From NCBI GenBank assembly GCA_966185765.1, contig CBIFVZ010000001.1, positions 124,001-188,000 on the forward strand: a stretch of DNA of 64,000 nt, written 5' to 3'. The position numbers were made by a program, and so were the translations under genes. The notes beneath the pieces were generated by a model that had not been told where the DNA came from, made no database searches, and worked only from the letters and a program-made list of their open reading frames with translations. How positions within the stretch are numbered: position 1 is the stretch's first letter; every line of letters starts with the position of its first letter. Origin of the DNA: CBIFVZ01 sp966185765 (GTDB lineage Bacteria > Pseudomonadota > Gammaproteobacteria > Enterobacterales > Enterobacteriaceae). This document shows, one piece after another, positions 9,314 to 18,272 of the stretch.

Positions 9314-10642
9314 TCAGGCGCGGTGTGACTGCGTGCGGATATCTTGTTCCTCTGGCATCGCCTGTCTGCGGATAGCAAAGAAAATGGCGACCAGGGAAAT
9401 CAGTACCGTCACGCTCATATACCAGGCAACCGGCGTCCAGTCACCACCGGAGCTGGCAAGCAGTCCGGTTGCAATGAGCGGCGCGGTACCACCTGCGAGC
9501 GCGGCACCTATCTGATAGCCAAGCGTAATACCGGTATAGCGTACACTGGCATGGAAAATCTCAGAGCACAGCGTACCCAGTACCGCCGTTATCGGCGCCC
9601 ACAGAACACCAAATGCGATGACTGTTGCCAGCATGATGCCCCATGTGGTGCCGGTATCCAGCAGGGTAAACCAGGGCACGATAAAGAGACCTATCAGCAC
9701 CACGCCGGTCGCGTACATGCGCTTGCGGCCAACCTTGTCAGACAACAGCCCCATCAGCGGGATCATGAGCGTAGCCACCAGCGCGCCAAGCGTGACCGAC
9801 TCCAGCGCCTGGGCGCGTTCATAGTTCAGGGTATTTGTGGCATAGCTTACGACAAACGTTGAGAAGATATAAAACGGTGCGGTTTCCACCACCTTTAGCC
9901 CAGCGGCAATCAGCACTTCGCGCCAGTGATACTTCAGCGTATCGCGCAATGGGGCCTTACTCTCCTGGCCGCTGCGCTTAACTTCTCTGAACTCTGGGGT
10001 TTCGTCGATATCGCGACGGATCCACAGTCCTAACAGCACCAGTACAGAGCTGAGCAGGAAGGGAATACGCCAACCCCAGGACAGAAACTGCTCCTCGCTA
10101 AAAAGCGTCATCATGGAGACCATGAATGTCGCCATCAGCATACCGATAGTCACGCCTGCCTGCGGGATACTGCCAAAAAAACCTTTACGATTTTTCGGGG
10201 CATATTCATAAGCCAGCAACAGCGCGCCCCCCCATTCCCCGCCAATGCCCAGCCCCTGAATGACGCGCATAAGGATAAGCAGCGCGGGCGCCCACAGGCC
10301 AATACTTTCATAAGATGGCAACAGGCCAATCATCACCGTTGCGCCGCCCATAAGAGAGAGGGTTAAAACCAGCGTCTTTTTACGCCCAATACGGTCGCCA
10401 ATATGGGCAAATAGCATGCCGCCAACAGGGCGAATGAAAAAGGTCAGTGAAAAGGAGAGCCAGGAGAGCATCAGACCGATAACCGGATCAACCATTGGAA
10501 AGAAAATCTTGTTAAACACCAGCGCGGCGGCGGTGCCATAGAGAAAGTAGTCAAACCATTCAATCGCGCTGCCGGTCAGGCTGGCAATCAGGACTTTTTT
10601 ATTCTTTCCCAGGATAGCGATACTCGACTCTTGCGTTGACAT
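9314..10642 (-). CDS. MFS transporter, metabolite:H+ symporter (MHS) family
   Basis: 442 residues with about 12 membrane segments. Diagnostic for the MHS branch (ShiA, ProP, YdfJ, KgtP relatives) are the early AIEWFDYFLYGTAAAL segment, the loop 2-3 signature HIGDRIGRKKTL, GLGIGGEWGGALLLAYEYAP, and the second-half loop LLSDKVGRKRMYA. The substrate cannot be read from sequence; relatives import organic acids or osmolytes with protons. It resembles YdfJ of E. coli but I would not assign that symbol. About 400 bp without a gene separates its 5' end from the divergent ydcF. Confidence 0.85.
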   Translation of the reverse strand: MSTQESSIAILGKNKKVLIASLTGSAIEWFDYFLYGTAAALVFNKIFFPMVDPVIGLMLSWLSFSLTFFIRPVGGMLFAHIGDRIGRKKTLVLTLSLMGGATVMIGLLPSYESIGLWAPALLILMRVIQGLGIGGEWGGALLLAYEYAPKNRKGFFGSIPQAGVTIGMLMATFMVSMMTLFSEEQFLSWGWRIPFLLSSVLVLLGLWIRRDIDETPEFREVKRSGQESKAPLRDTLKYHWREVLIAAGLKVVETAPFYIFSTFVVSYATNTLNYERAQALESVTLGALVATLMIPLMGLLSDKVGRKRMYATGVVLIGLFIVPWFTLLDTGTTWGIMLATVIAFGVLWAPITAVLGTLCSEIFHASVRYTGITLGYQIGAALAGGTAPLIATGLLASSGGDWTPVAWYMSVTVLISLVAIFFAIRRQAMPEEQDIRTQSHRA

Positions 10643-11039
10643 AAGGGATACCCTCGCCAGGTTGTTATGCTGCCGGGTAGAACTTTCTGGTCCCTCAGGT
10701 GCAACCCGGCACGGTTGTGGTTGTTATATTGTTAATCAATTTTTGTTTATATGTTATTGGCAATAAAAAGTACAAGCCGGGTACTGCTGAAGTAGCCGCT
10801 GCTCTGTGGTTATATCAGCTGTAAAATTAAGCATATCCTGTTGTTAGTTCTGGTTTTCATGCGTGAGCTAATGCAATATTCGGGTGCAACCTGTCTCTCG
10901 CTGCTTGTTTCTGGTTATTTCATGCGGGGAAAAAATTTGCGTCTGTGTCACACAAATTCACGTTTCCTTTCGGACACTTCCGCAGCGAGTTCGCCCAGGT
11001 AAGCGCTACCATGAGGGCTGGTTTTCAGCAGGAGTGATA

Positions 11040-11840
11040 ATGATGATGAATTTTCCCAGGCTTTCAGGGGAGACACAGCAGGTGATTAACACTCTTGGAC
11101 ACTGGCTGGCGTGCAATGAGTTCAGCGCAGACACCCGCTTTAGCGCAGATGACGCCATCATCCTGGCGGGCAATGCCGTTATCCCAACGATTGATGCAGC
11201 ATGCCGACTTGCTGCCACCAGCGAGATGCCGTTAGTGCTAAGTGGAGGGATTGGGCATTCCACTACCTTTCTCTATGCTGCCATTGCGCAGCACCCCACA
11301 TACAACACGCTACCCACTACCGGCAGACCAGAGGCGGGCATTCTGGCGGATATTGCCCGACATTTCTGGAATGTGCCCGAGGCGCGCATTCATATAGAAA
11401 GCCGCTCCACTAACTGCGGTGAAAACGCGGCATTCAGCCGTGATTTGCTGGCGGCAAAAGGGCTGCATCCTCAGCGTATCGTTGTGGTGCAGGACCCGAC
11501 CATGCAGCGCAGAACGCTTGCCACTTTTGCCCGTGTCTATCAGGACCAGTCAGTTGTACCCGCATGGGTGAGCTACCCGGGCGTGGTGCCAGTGGTGTAT
11601 GCGGGCGAGCGTTCACTGCATTTCAGAGGGGGCGATAAGGGGCTGTGGCCTATGGAGCGCTACCTGTCTTTGCTTTTAGGAGAGATCCCACGCCTGCGCG
11701 ATGATGAAAAGGGGTATGGCCCGACCGGAAAAAACTTCATTGTGCATGTCGATATCCCGCAGCACATCGAACAAGCCTGGCAGATCCTGCATGCTGATCC
11801 TTTGCTCACCGGAGCGCTACAGCAGCGCGCCATGTTGTAG
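11040..11840 (+). CDS. ydcF: YdcF, DUF218 / ElyC-SanA-like protein
   Basis: From ATG 11040 the protein is 266 residues, the E. coli YdcF length. Three consecutive ATGs (11040, 11043, 11046) follow an AGGAG at 11030-11034, so any could be used; the longer frame upstream to 10884 is not needed. The family has a Rossmann-like fold; here AIILAGNAV near residue 38, LSGGIGHST near 70, ESRSTNCGENA near 120 and VVVQDPTMQRRT near 147 form the conserved pocket. E. coli YdcF has been reported to bind S-adenosylmethionine; the reaction is unknown. It sits between hrpA and frmR. Confidence 0.93.
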   Translation: MMMNFPRLSGETQQVINTLGHWLACNEFSADTRFSADDAIILAGNAVIPTIDAACRLAATSEMPLVLSGGIGHSTTFLYAAIAQHPTYNTLPTTGRPEAGILADIARHFWNVPEARIHIESRSTNCGENAAFSRDLLAAKGLHPQRIVVVQDPTMQRRTLATFARVYQDQSVVPAWVSYPGVVPVVYAGERSLHFRGGDKGLWPMERYLSLLLGEIPRLRDDEKGYGPTGKNFIVHVDIPQHIEQAWQILHADPLLTGALQQRAML

Positions 11841-11851
11841 TTCCTGCACAG

Positions 11852-11879
11852 GCCGTTTGCATAGATAGCTTTCCAAACG
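11852..11879 (+). terminator. possible terminator after ydcF
   Basis: CCGTTTG at 11852 pairs with CAAACGG at 11873-11879 and is followed by a short T-containing run. The stem is only 7 bp with a 14-nt loop, so this is tentative. Confidence 0.35.
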
Positions 11880-11962
11880 GTCGTTTCACCCGCGTTATTT
11901 TTGCTGCTTTTCCCCTTTGCTGGCCCGAATCAATCAGGGCTTTTATTTTTTAAAGATGTATG

Positions 11963-11982
11963 TACTATACCCCCCTATAGTA
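11963..11982. promoter_or_regulatory. FrmR operator
   Basis: TACTATACCCCCCTATAGTA is a perfect inverted repeat (TACTATA and TATAGTA) around a C6 tract, 19 bp before the frmR start. This is the classic operator form of the CsoR/RcnR family, in which an A-form G/C tract is flanked by AT arms. FrmR represses its own operon here and releases DNA when it reacts with formaldehyde. Confidence 0.9.
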
Positions 11983-12001
11983 TCTATCGAGGCTTAAAGC
12001 C

Positions 12002-12277
12002 ATGCCGCACTCACCGGAAGACAAAAAACGAATACTGACTCGCGTACGGCGCATTCGCGGCCAGGTTGAGGCGCTGGAGCGTGCGTTAGAAGGCGATACC
12101 TCGTGCGCAGCTATACTGCAACAAATCGCTGCAGTGCGCGGCGCAGCGAACGGTTTGATGGGAGAGATGGTCGAAATCCATCTTCAGGATGAGCTGGTTA
12201 CTGGTGACACTACGCCTGAGCTGCGGGCTGAACGGATGGCGGAAATCGGCACTCTGCTGCGCGCCTATCTGAAATAA
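12002..12277 (+). CDS. frmR: formaldehyde-sensing repressor FrmR
   Basis: 91 residues, the usual FrmR length, beginning MPHSPEDKKRILTRVRRIRGQ. It is an all-helical DUF156 repressor of the CsoR/RcnR family. Formaldehyde crosslinks the N-terminal Pro2 to Cys35 in E. coli FrmR; Pro2 is present and the only cysteine, in the GDTSCAAI segment, falls at residue 36. The perfect operator lies just upstream and frmA follows after 24 nt, so it is the autoregulated first gene of a formaldehyde detoxification operon. Confidence 0.94.
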   Translation: MPHSPEDKKRILTRVRRIRGQVEALERALEGDTSCAAILQQIAAVRGAANGLMGEMVEIHLQDELVTGDTTPELRAERMAEIGTLLRAYLK

Positions 12278-12301
12278 TGACTACCTACGGAAGAAGACAA
12301 T

Positions 12302-13420
12302 ATGAAATCACGTGCTGCTGTTGCATTCGGACCAGGCAAACCGCTGGAAATTGTTGAGATCGACGTCGCACCGCCGAAAAAAGGTGAAGTGCTGGTGAAA
12401 ATCACCCATACCGGCGTGTGCCATACTGATGCCTTTACGCTTTCTGGTGACGATCCGGAAGGTGTATTCCCGGCGGTGTTAGGGCACGAAGGTGGCGGTG
12501 TTGTGGTCGAAGTAGGCGAGGGCGTCACCAGCCTTAAACCGGGCGACCACGTTATTCCGCTGTACACCGCCGAATGTGGTGAGTGCAAATTCTGCAAGTC
12601 CGGCAAAACGAACCTCTGCCAGGCCGTGCGCGCCACTCAGGGTAAAGGCCTGATGCCAGACGGTACCACGCGTTTTTCCTATAACGGCGAGCCGATTTAT
12701 CACTACATGGGCACCAGCACCTTCAGCGAATACACCGTCGTGGCAGAAATCTCGCTTGCAAAGGTCAACCCGCAGGCACCGCTGGATAAAGTGTGTCTGC
12801 TGGGCTGCGGTGTGACCACCGGTATCGGCGCTGTCCATAACACCGCAAAGGTGAAGCCGGGTGACAACGTGGCAATCTTTGGTTTAGGCGGTATCGGTCT
12901 TGCGGTAATCCAGGGGGCGGTACAGGCAAAAGCCGGGCGCATTATCGCCATTGATACCAACCCGGAGAAGTTCGCGCTGGCGCGTGAAATGGGGGCGACT
13001 GACTGCATCAACCCGAAAGATTACGACAAGCCGATTCAGGACGTTATTGTTGAAATGACCGACGGCGGCGTGGAGTTTAGCTTCGAATGTATCGGCAACG
13101 TTGATGTGATGCGCAGTGCGCTCGAGTGTTGCCACAAAGGCTGGGGCGAGAGTGTTATCATCGGCGTGGCGGGCGCAGGCCAGGAAATCCGCACCCGTCC
13201 GTTTCAGCTGGTGACCGGGCGCGTATGGCGCGGTTCTGCGTTTGGTGGTGTTAAAGGCCGCTCCCAGCTGCCGGGCATGGTCGAAGACGCAATGGCAGGC
13301 AAAATTCGCCTCGATCCGTTTATTACCCATCGTCTGCCGCTCGAGCAGATTAACGACGCGTTTGATCTGATGCATGAAGGTAAATCCATCCGCACCGTGA
13401 TTCACTTCGGTAAAGAATAA
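12302..13420 (+). CDS. frmA: S-(hydroxymethyl)glutathione dehydrogenase / class III alcohol dehydrogenase
   Basis: 372 residues. It oxidises S-hydroxymethylglutathione (the spontaneous glutathione-formaldehyde adduct) to S-formylglutathione with NAD+, and can also act on S-nitrosoglutathione. Catalytic zinc ligands lie in GVCHTDAFT and LGHEGGG, the structural zinc in the four-Cys lobe CGECKFCKSGKTNLC, and the nucleotide motif is GLGGIGLAVIQGA. It follows frmR by 24 nt. The usual third gene, frmB (S-formylglutathione hydrolase), is missing: a terminator and CRISPR array A follow instead, so the hydrolysis step must be encoded elsewhere. Confidence 0.96.
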   Translation: MKSRAAVAFGPGKPLEIVEIDVAPPKKGEVLVKITHTGVCHTDAFTLSGDDPEGVFPAVLGHEGGGVVVEVGEGVTSLKPGDHVIPLYTAECGECKFCKSGKTNLCQAVRATQGKGLMPDGTTRFSYNGEPIYHYMGTSTFSEYTVVAEISLAKVNPQAPLDKVCLLGCGVTTGIGAVHNTAKVKPGDNVAIFGLGGIGLAVIQGAVQAKAGRIIAIDTNPEKFALAREMGATDCINPKDYDKPIQDVIVEMTDGGVEFSFECIGNVDVMRSALECCHKGWGESVIIGVAGAGQEIRTRPFQLVTGRVWRGSAFGGVKGRSQLPGMVEDAMAGKIRLDPFITHRLPLEQINDAFDLMHEGKSIRTVIHFGKE

Positions 13421-13426
13421 AACCCT

Positions 13427-13456
13427 GGCCGGTACAACGTGTACCGGCCTTCGTTT
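13427..13456 (+). terminator. rho-independent terminator of frmRA
   Basis: A 9-bp perfect stem GGCCGGTAC / GTACCGGCC with loop AACGT is followed by a T-containing tail. It ends at the first repeat of CRISPR array A, leaving no room for a leader. Confidence 0.8.
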
Positions 13457-13844
13457 ATTCACTGCCGTAGAGGCAGTTAAGAAGAAACAGAGCGATACAG
13501 AGCTATTGCTGAGATTGTTCACTGCCGTGCAGGCAGTTAAGAAGTGACAGACTCAGTAGGCCCCGTTAATCTTCTTGTTCACTGCCGTACAGGCAGCTTA
13601 GAAGTCCCGCTCTTGATTCAGCGCCGCGCGTGCCGGGTTCACTGCCGTACAGGCAGTTAAGAAGATTTGGCAACCATCTGGAAATAACTTCGTTAAGTTC
13701 ACTGCCGTAGAGGCAGTTAAGAAGATCACACCACCTCGAACTTAATGCCAGCCGACGTTCACTGCTGTACAGGCAGTTAAGAAGTTATCTGTTTTGAGCT
13801 ACTGTCGATAAACCTTGTCCACTCCCACACAGATGGTAGCTTTC
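13457..13844 (+). CRISPR. CRISPR array A, type I-F, small, degenerate, leaderless
   Basis: Six recognisable 28-bp repeats start at 13457, 13517, 13577, 13637, 13697 and 13757, on an exact 60-bp period with 32-bp spacers. A seventh, strongly decayed copy lies at 13817 (GTCCACTCCCACACAG...). The consensus reads GTTCACTGCCGTACAGGCAG then TTAAGAAG. Almost every repeat differs by a base (GTAGAG in the first and fifth, GTGCAG in the second, CTTAGAAG in the third, CTGCTG in the sixth), which indicates age or lack of renewal. The array begins directly at the frmA terminator with no I-F leader, and the cas genes are 16.5 kb away. It could still be processed by Cas6f if transcribed, but new acquisition is unlikely. 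Confidence 0.93.
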
Positions 13845-14519
13845 CACTTCTGATAACCACTCTGTCAGTTACCCAACACTACTTTCATCCTCAAAACCCT
13901 ACTCAAATCCCAACAACCCCTTCATTAATGGCAATAATTCGGCGATTGCATTCTTTCTGGTGCCAGCGTATAACGTTTCTCTTATCTGGATGTTTAGACG
14001 TCTGTACGTATGGAAGGCACTATGCAGCAACCTGATTCTGAAGGCCAGTTTCACCGCACCATGAAGACACGTCACCTGGTGATGCTGTCGCTGGGTGGCG
14101 TTATTGGCACTGGCCTGTTTTTTAACACCGGCTACATTATTTCCACCACCGGCGCGGCCGGCACGCTGCTTGCGTACCTGATAGGTGCGCTGGTGGTGTG
14201 GCTTGTGATGCAATGCCTGGGTGAGCTTGCCGTGGCCATGCCGGAAACCGGTGCGTTTCACGTGTACGCCGCTCGTTACCTCAGCCCGGCAACCGGCTAT
14301 ACCGTTGCCTGGTTGTACTGGCTCACCTGGACGGTGGCACTGGGTTCCAGTTTCACCGCCGCTGGGTTTTGTATGCAGTACTGGTTCCCGACCGTACCGG
14401 TCTGGGTCTGGTGTTTGATTTTCTGCGTCGCCATTTTCTTCCTGAATGTCATTTCATCGCGCTTTTTTGTGACCCGTCCTGAATAGCGTTGACACGTTCC
14501 TGACTTAAATCCGGAGAAC

Positions 14520-14924
14520 GTGATGATGACTGAGTTCAAACGCACCCAACGCGATTATCCTCTATCCTTTAAAATAGCCGTCGTTGAGCAGGTCGAAAAA
14601 GGCGAGATGACCTATAAACAGGCCCAGCAGCGGTATGGCATTCAGGGGCGCTCCACCGTTCTTGTCTGGCTGCGTAAATATGGCCGGCTCGACTGGAGTC
14701 CCGGACTTCCTGACCGGATAAAGAGGAAACTGCCAGTGGCTCAGACGACTATCCCGCTTACACCCGAGCAAAGAATCAGAGAGCTTGAAAAACAGCTTGA
14801 GCTGGCAAACCAGAAAGCTGAGTTTTTTGAATCGGTTATCAATGTCCTGAAAAATGATTATGGGGTGAGCGTCGTAAAAAAGCGGCCCGGCAAGTCCTCG
14901 CGCAAAGTCCGGCCCCCAAAATAA
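14520..14924 (+). CDS. IS3-family OrfA, helix-turn-helix and leucine-zipper protein
   Basis: 134 residues (ATG 14520 or 14523, GGAG 6-9 nt upstream). The N-terminal half is a helix-turn-helix of the HTH_8/Tnp type (KIAVVEQVEKGEMTYKQAQ then VLVWLRKYG), and the second half has a heptad coiled coil (IRELEKQLELANQKAEFFES). OrfA alone usually binds the inverted repeats and regulates transposition. Near its end the A6G motif allows a -1 shift into OrfB. Confidence 0.9.
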   Translation: MMMTEFKRTQRDYPLSFKIAVVEQVEKGEMTYKQAQQRYGIQGRSTVLVWLRKYGRLDWSPGLPDRIKRKLPVAQTTIPLTPEQRIRELEKQLELANQKAEFFESVINVLKNDYGVSVVKKRPGKSSRKVRPPK

Positions 14925-15778
14925 CCGTTACGCGCGCATGCCAGTTCCTGGGGCACAGCAGACAGGCATGGTATCAGGACAACACAAGGCGCAGAAAACG
15001 GCAGGAACAGCATGCTCAGGTTCTTGATTTTGTTGCCCATGTCAGGTGCCGTCAGCCGCGGATCGGCACGCGTAAACTGCACTATCTGCTGAACACTCAG
15101 ACCGATAAAATGCTGAATATCGGACGAGACCGTCTGTTTAACCTGCTGGATGAATACCGGCTTCTGGTGCCAGTGAAACGGGCATATCACAAAACCACCA
15201 ACAGCCGTCATCGCTTTTACCGGCATCCTAATCTGCTGAAACCCGGCCCGGAACAGATCACCGCTCTTGAGCCAGAGCAGGTCTGGGTCGCTGATATAAC
15301 TTATCTTCCGCTGCGCAGCGGCACGGCTTATCTGAGTCTGGTCACTGATGCCTGCTCCAGAAAAATCGTGGGTTACCATGTTGGGGAAAATCTACGGACA
15401 GAAAACGTGGTAAAAGCGTTCAGACAGGCGCTGAGACGGAGAAAAACGACAGGTCCACTGGTACATCACTCTGACAGAGGACTGCAATACTGTTCGGTGC
15501 TTTATCAGTCAGTCCATGAGAGAAACGGGATAACCTGCTCAATGACCGATGGTTATGACTGCTACCAGAACGCACTGGCTGAGCGAATAAACGGGATCCT
15601 GAAAAGTGAGTTTTTACTGTCGCGTCCGGCGGACCTGGCCCAGGTACGGAAAATGGTAGAAGAATCCGTGGCAATTTATAACCATGAGCGGCCACACCTG
15701 GCCCTGAAATACAAAACGCCCGATGATGTTCATCAGGCGTTTTACAGACAGAAAACTGTCAACTTATATCAGGACTAG
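14876..15778 (+). CDS. IS3-family OrfB / transframe OrfAB transposase (DDE)
   Basis: The frame is -1 relative to OrfA and is open from the slippery site 14876-14882 to 15778. Expression is therefore expected as OrfAB by programmed frameshifting; an internal ATG exists at 15110. The rve-type catalytic core shows WVADITYLPLR (first Asp), VHHSDRGLQYCS (second Asp) and a Glu in NALAERINGILKSEF, i.e. a DD(35)E-like triad with the IS3-family K/R spacing. No disruption is seen, so the element may be active. Confidence 0.9.
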   Translation, partial: KKAARQVLAQSPAPKITVTRACQFLGHSRQAWYQDNTRRRKRQEQHAQVLDFVAHVRCRQPRIGTRKLHYLLNTQTDKMLNIGRDRLFNLLDEYRLLVPVKRAYHKTTNSRHRFYRHPNLLKPGPEQITALEPEQVWVADITYLPLRSGTAYLSLVTDACSRKIVGYHVGENLRTENVVKAFRQALRRRKTTGPLVHHSDRGLQYCSVLYQSVHERNGITCSMTDGYDCYQNALAERINGILKSEFLLSRPADLAQVRKMVEESVAIYNHERPHLALKYKTPDDVHQAFYRQKTVNLYQD

Positions 15779-16732
15779 TCATTGCCGAAGGGGAGTTCTG
15801 GTTTTCGCTGGTAAAAGTCGTCACCATCGTTGCATTTATCCTGCTGGGCGGCGCGGCAATGTTCGGCTTTATTCCGCTTGCCGACGGTACGCCTGCACCG
15901 TTTTTCTCAACTCTCACAGCCAGCGGTTGGCTGCCACATGGCGTGATGCCGATTATCATGACAATGGTGGCGGTGAATTTTGCCTTCTCGGGCACCGAAC
16001 TTATCGGTATTGCCGCAGGCGAAACGGAAAACCCCCGCCAGGTACTGCCGGTTGCCATTCGCACCACCATTGCGCGCCTGATTATTTTCTTTATTGGTAC
16101 GGTGCTGGTACTGGCAGCGCTTATCCCGATGGAAGAGGCCGGGGTAGCAAAAAGCCCGTTTGTGTTGGTTTTTGAAAAAATCGGTATCCCTTATGCAGCA
16201 GATATCATCAACTTTGTGATTCTCACGGCCATCCTGTCGGCGGCGAACTCTGGTTTGTACGCCTCAGGGCGCATGCTGTGGTCGCTTGCAAACGAGCGCA
16301 CGTTGCCACGCTGTTTTGCACGACTCACGCGTCGCGGCATTCCGCTTACGGCACTCTCAGTCAGCATGCTGGGCGGGGTGCTGGCGTTATTCTCAAGCGT
16401 CGTTGCGCCCGATACGGTCTTCGTCGCGCTGTCGGCTATCTCAGGGTTTGCGGTAGTCGCCGTGTGGCTGGCAATTTGCGCGTCTCATTTTATGTTCCGT
16501 CGCCATCATCTGCGTAGCGGTAACAGTGTGGATGCATTACATTATCGCGCGCCGTGGTATCCGCTCACGCCAGTGCTCGGTTTTGTGCTGTGTCTGGTGG
16601 CCTGTGTGGGGCTGGCGTTCGACCCTGAGCAGCGTATCGCGCTGTGGTGCGGCATACCCTTTGTGGCATTCTGCTACGGCGCGTATTTCATTACGCAGAA
16701 ATTTTCTTCACGACAGCAACAGAAGGTGTCTA

Positions 16733-17674
16733 ATGCCGCTGATTAATCCCCTTGCCGCCCTTCTCCAGCGCGACCGTTTCACGGTGCTTGATGGCGCACT
16801 TGCCACAGAGTTGGAAGCACGTGGCTGTAATCTGCTCGATAGTCTGTGGTCGGCGAAAGTATTGCTGGAGCAGCCTGAAATCATTACTGAAGTTCACCTT
16901 GATTACTTTCGCGCTGGCGCACAGGTCGCCACCACAGCCAGCTATCAGGCGTCGGTAGACGGTTTTGCTACACGCGGTATTGGCCCGCAGCAGGCGCATA
17001 CGCTGATAGTAAAAAGTGTGGAGCTGGCATCGCTGGCGCGTAGCATTTATCTCAACGAAGCGCCCGACGCCGGGCCACTACTGGTGGCCGGGTCAGTCGG
17101 TCCTTATGGTGCGTTTCTGGCCGATGGTTCCGAATATCGTGGCGATTACCAGCGCTCTGCGACGCAGTTTCAGGATTTTCATCGCCCGCGTATTGCGGCA
17201 CTGGTCGACGCGGGTGCTGATTTGCTGGCATGCGAAACGCTGCCCTCATTTGCCGAGCTACAGGCGCTGACGGCGCTGCTACAGAACGAATTTCCAACTA
17301 TCGGTGCCTGGTTCTCCTTTACGCTGCGCGATGAACAGCATATCAGCGATGGTACACCGCTGGCAGAGGTTGCTGCCTGGCTCAACGCGTGCCCCCAGGC
17401 ACTGTCTGTAGGCATTAACTGCGTACCGCTGGAGACGGCGAGCGCCGCGCTGCGCCATCTGAGCGAACTGACGCCGCTGCCGCTGGTGGTCTACCCCAAT
17501 TCCGGGGAGGAGTATGACGCACAGCGTAAGGCGTGGCACCGCGATGGGCACAGCTGCCATAGTCTGGATACATACCTTGATGAATGGTTGAGCGCTGGCG
17601 CGCGCCTCATCGGTGGCTGCTGTCGCACCACGCCTGCGGACATTGCCTCCCTGGCTGTGCGTTCAAAACATTAG
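16733..17674 (+). CDS. mmuM: homocysteine S-methyltransferase
   Basis: 313 residues from ATG 16733, which overlaps the end of mmuP by 14 nt; the longer upstream frame lies inside mmuP. It transfers a methyl group from S-methylmethionine to homocysteine, yielding two methionines. The zinc-binding cysteines are visible in SVGINCVPLE and LIGGCCRTTP, and LDGALATELEARG at the N-terminus is the family's first barrel strand. It normally depends on MmuP for substrate; with mmuP split by the insertion, its expression may be polar-affected and its role reduced to internally formed S-methylmethionine or SAM. Confidence 0.94.
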   Translation: MPLINPLAALLQRDRFTVLDGALATELEARGCNLLDSLWSAKVLLEQPEIITEVHLDYFRAGAQVATTASYQASVDGFATRGIGPQQAHTLIVKSVELASLARSIYLNEAPDAGPLLVAGSVGPYGAFLADGSEYRGDYQRSATQFQDFHRPRIAALVDAGADLLACETLPSFAELQALTALLQNEFPTIGAWFSFTLRDEQHISDGTPLAEVAAWLNACPQALSVGINCVPLETASAALRHLSELTPLPLVVYPNSGEEYDAQRKAWHRDGHSCHSLDTYLDEWLSAGARLIGGCCRTTPADIASLAVRSKH

Positions 17675-18219
17675 CAACAGGCGGTACGCGGCTGCATCAG
17701 TAATGTAAACAGGCCTGGCACATTCAGTACCTGCACGTTGACGGGCTGGGCATTGTGCCAGATGCCTGGTCTGCAAAGACGCAGCCAGCAGTGAGCGCAC
17801 GCCCTGCGTCTGGCTACACGCTACAATCGTCAAAAATTGCGCATCCAGAGTATTAATACTTTATGACGCAATCGACTCTCTGTCGCATCTCCTTTGCTTC
17901 TTCTCCACCAGGCATAGCGCATCTGCGTGAGTCTGCAGAATGCGTCTAACTCCCCGTCTTCATCCGGTACTGGGTCACCGAAATATCCACCAGGTGAAGG
18001 TCACGCCAGACATTGCGGTAAACGTAACAGGCATCATGGTAAGCAAGGCTGAAGTTACGTTGACCGGGTCGAACACCTTTGTGATAGCCCGGGTTTTTTG
18101 TACCTGATTTCTCTTCATTGATTCACACAGCCATCGTTGCAGCTTGCATTAATCTCTCGTCGCACAGAACGCTATTTCTTTGCTCGCAATCACACTTCCA
18201 TAACTTGAATGTTGTTGAT
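17675..18219. other. intergenic stretch without a supported gene
   Basis: About 545 bp between mmuM and the murQ operator. On the minus strand two short overlapping frames are open near 17960-18118, one of 47 codons from an ATG at 18118 without a ribosome binding site. Neither is recognisable, and a decayed gene is possible. The boundary between conserved mmu genes and the acquired-looking murQ operon falls here. Confidence 0.4.
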
Positions 18220-18246
18220 CGACATTATTTGGTTATAAAAATGTCG
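18220..18246. promoter_or_regulatory. candidate operator of the murQ-PTS operon
   Basis: An inverted repeat CGACAT (18220-18225) and ATGTCG (18241-18246), 15 bp apart, lies 27 bp before the murQ start. RpiR/MurR-type regulators bind such dyads, and the operon's third gene encodes one. The assignment is inference from position and symmetry. Confidence 0.5.
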
Positions 18247-18272
18247 AAACTCTTCAAGGAAACCCAAACACG

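Larger units (their letters stand above)
14470..15781 (+). mobile_element. complete IS3-family insertion sequence (1312 bp)
   Basis: The ends match as imperfect inverted repeats beginning TGACCCGTCCTGA (left) and TGACTAGTCCTGA (right, reverse strand), and a GTTGAC block is shared further in. A 3-bp direct repeat TTG flanks the element at 14467-14469 and 15782-15784. It carries two overlapping reading frames linked by an A6G slippery heptamer at 14876-14882, as in IS3-family elements. Both frames are intact, so it looks recently inserted and capable of transposition. I do not assign a named element. Confidence 0.93.
14022..16746 (+). pseudogene. mmuP: S-methylmethionine permease MmuP, interrupted by an IS3-family element
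   Basis: The 5' part (from ATG 14022, with GGAAGG at 14011-14016; an ATG at 14010 is also in frame) encodes residues up to ...VISSRFF. The 3' part resumes at 15785 with AEGEFWFSLVKVV and runs to 16746. Removing the insertion and one TTG target copy restores a continuous frame that reads like E. coli MmuP throughout, an APC-superfamily permease with 12 membrane segments (FAFSGTELIGIAAGE and AILSAANSGLYASGR are typical). In E. coli it imports S-methylmethionine as methyl donor for MmuM. The split protein would lack most membrane segments and is presumably non-functional unless the element excises. Confidence 0.93.

Noticed and set aside
17960..18118. Possible small minus-strand gene of 47 codons (ATG 18118) with a hydrophobic C-terminal half
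   Set aside because: No ribosome binding site, and an overlapping alternative frame is equally open. Too little to call a gene, though a decayed gene cannot be excluded.
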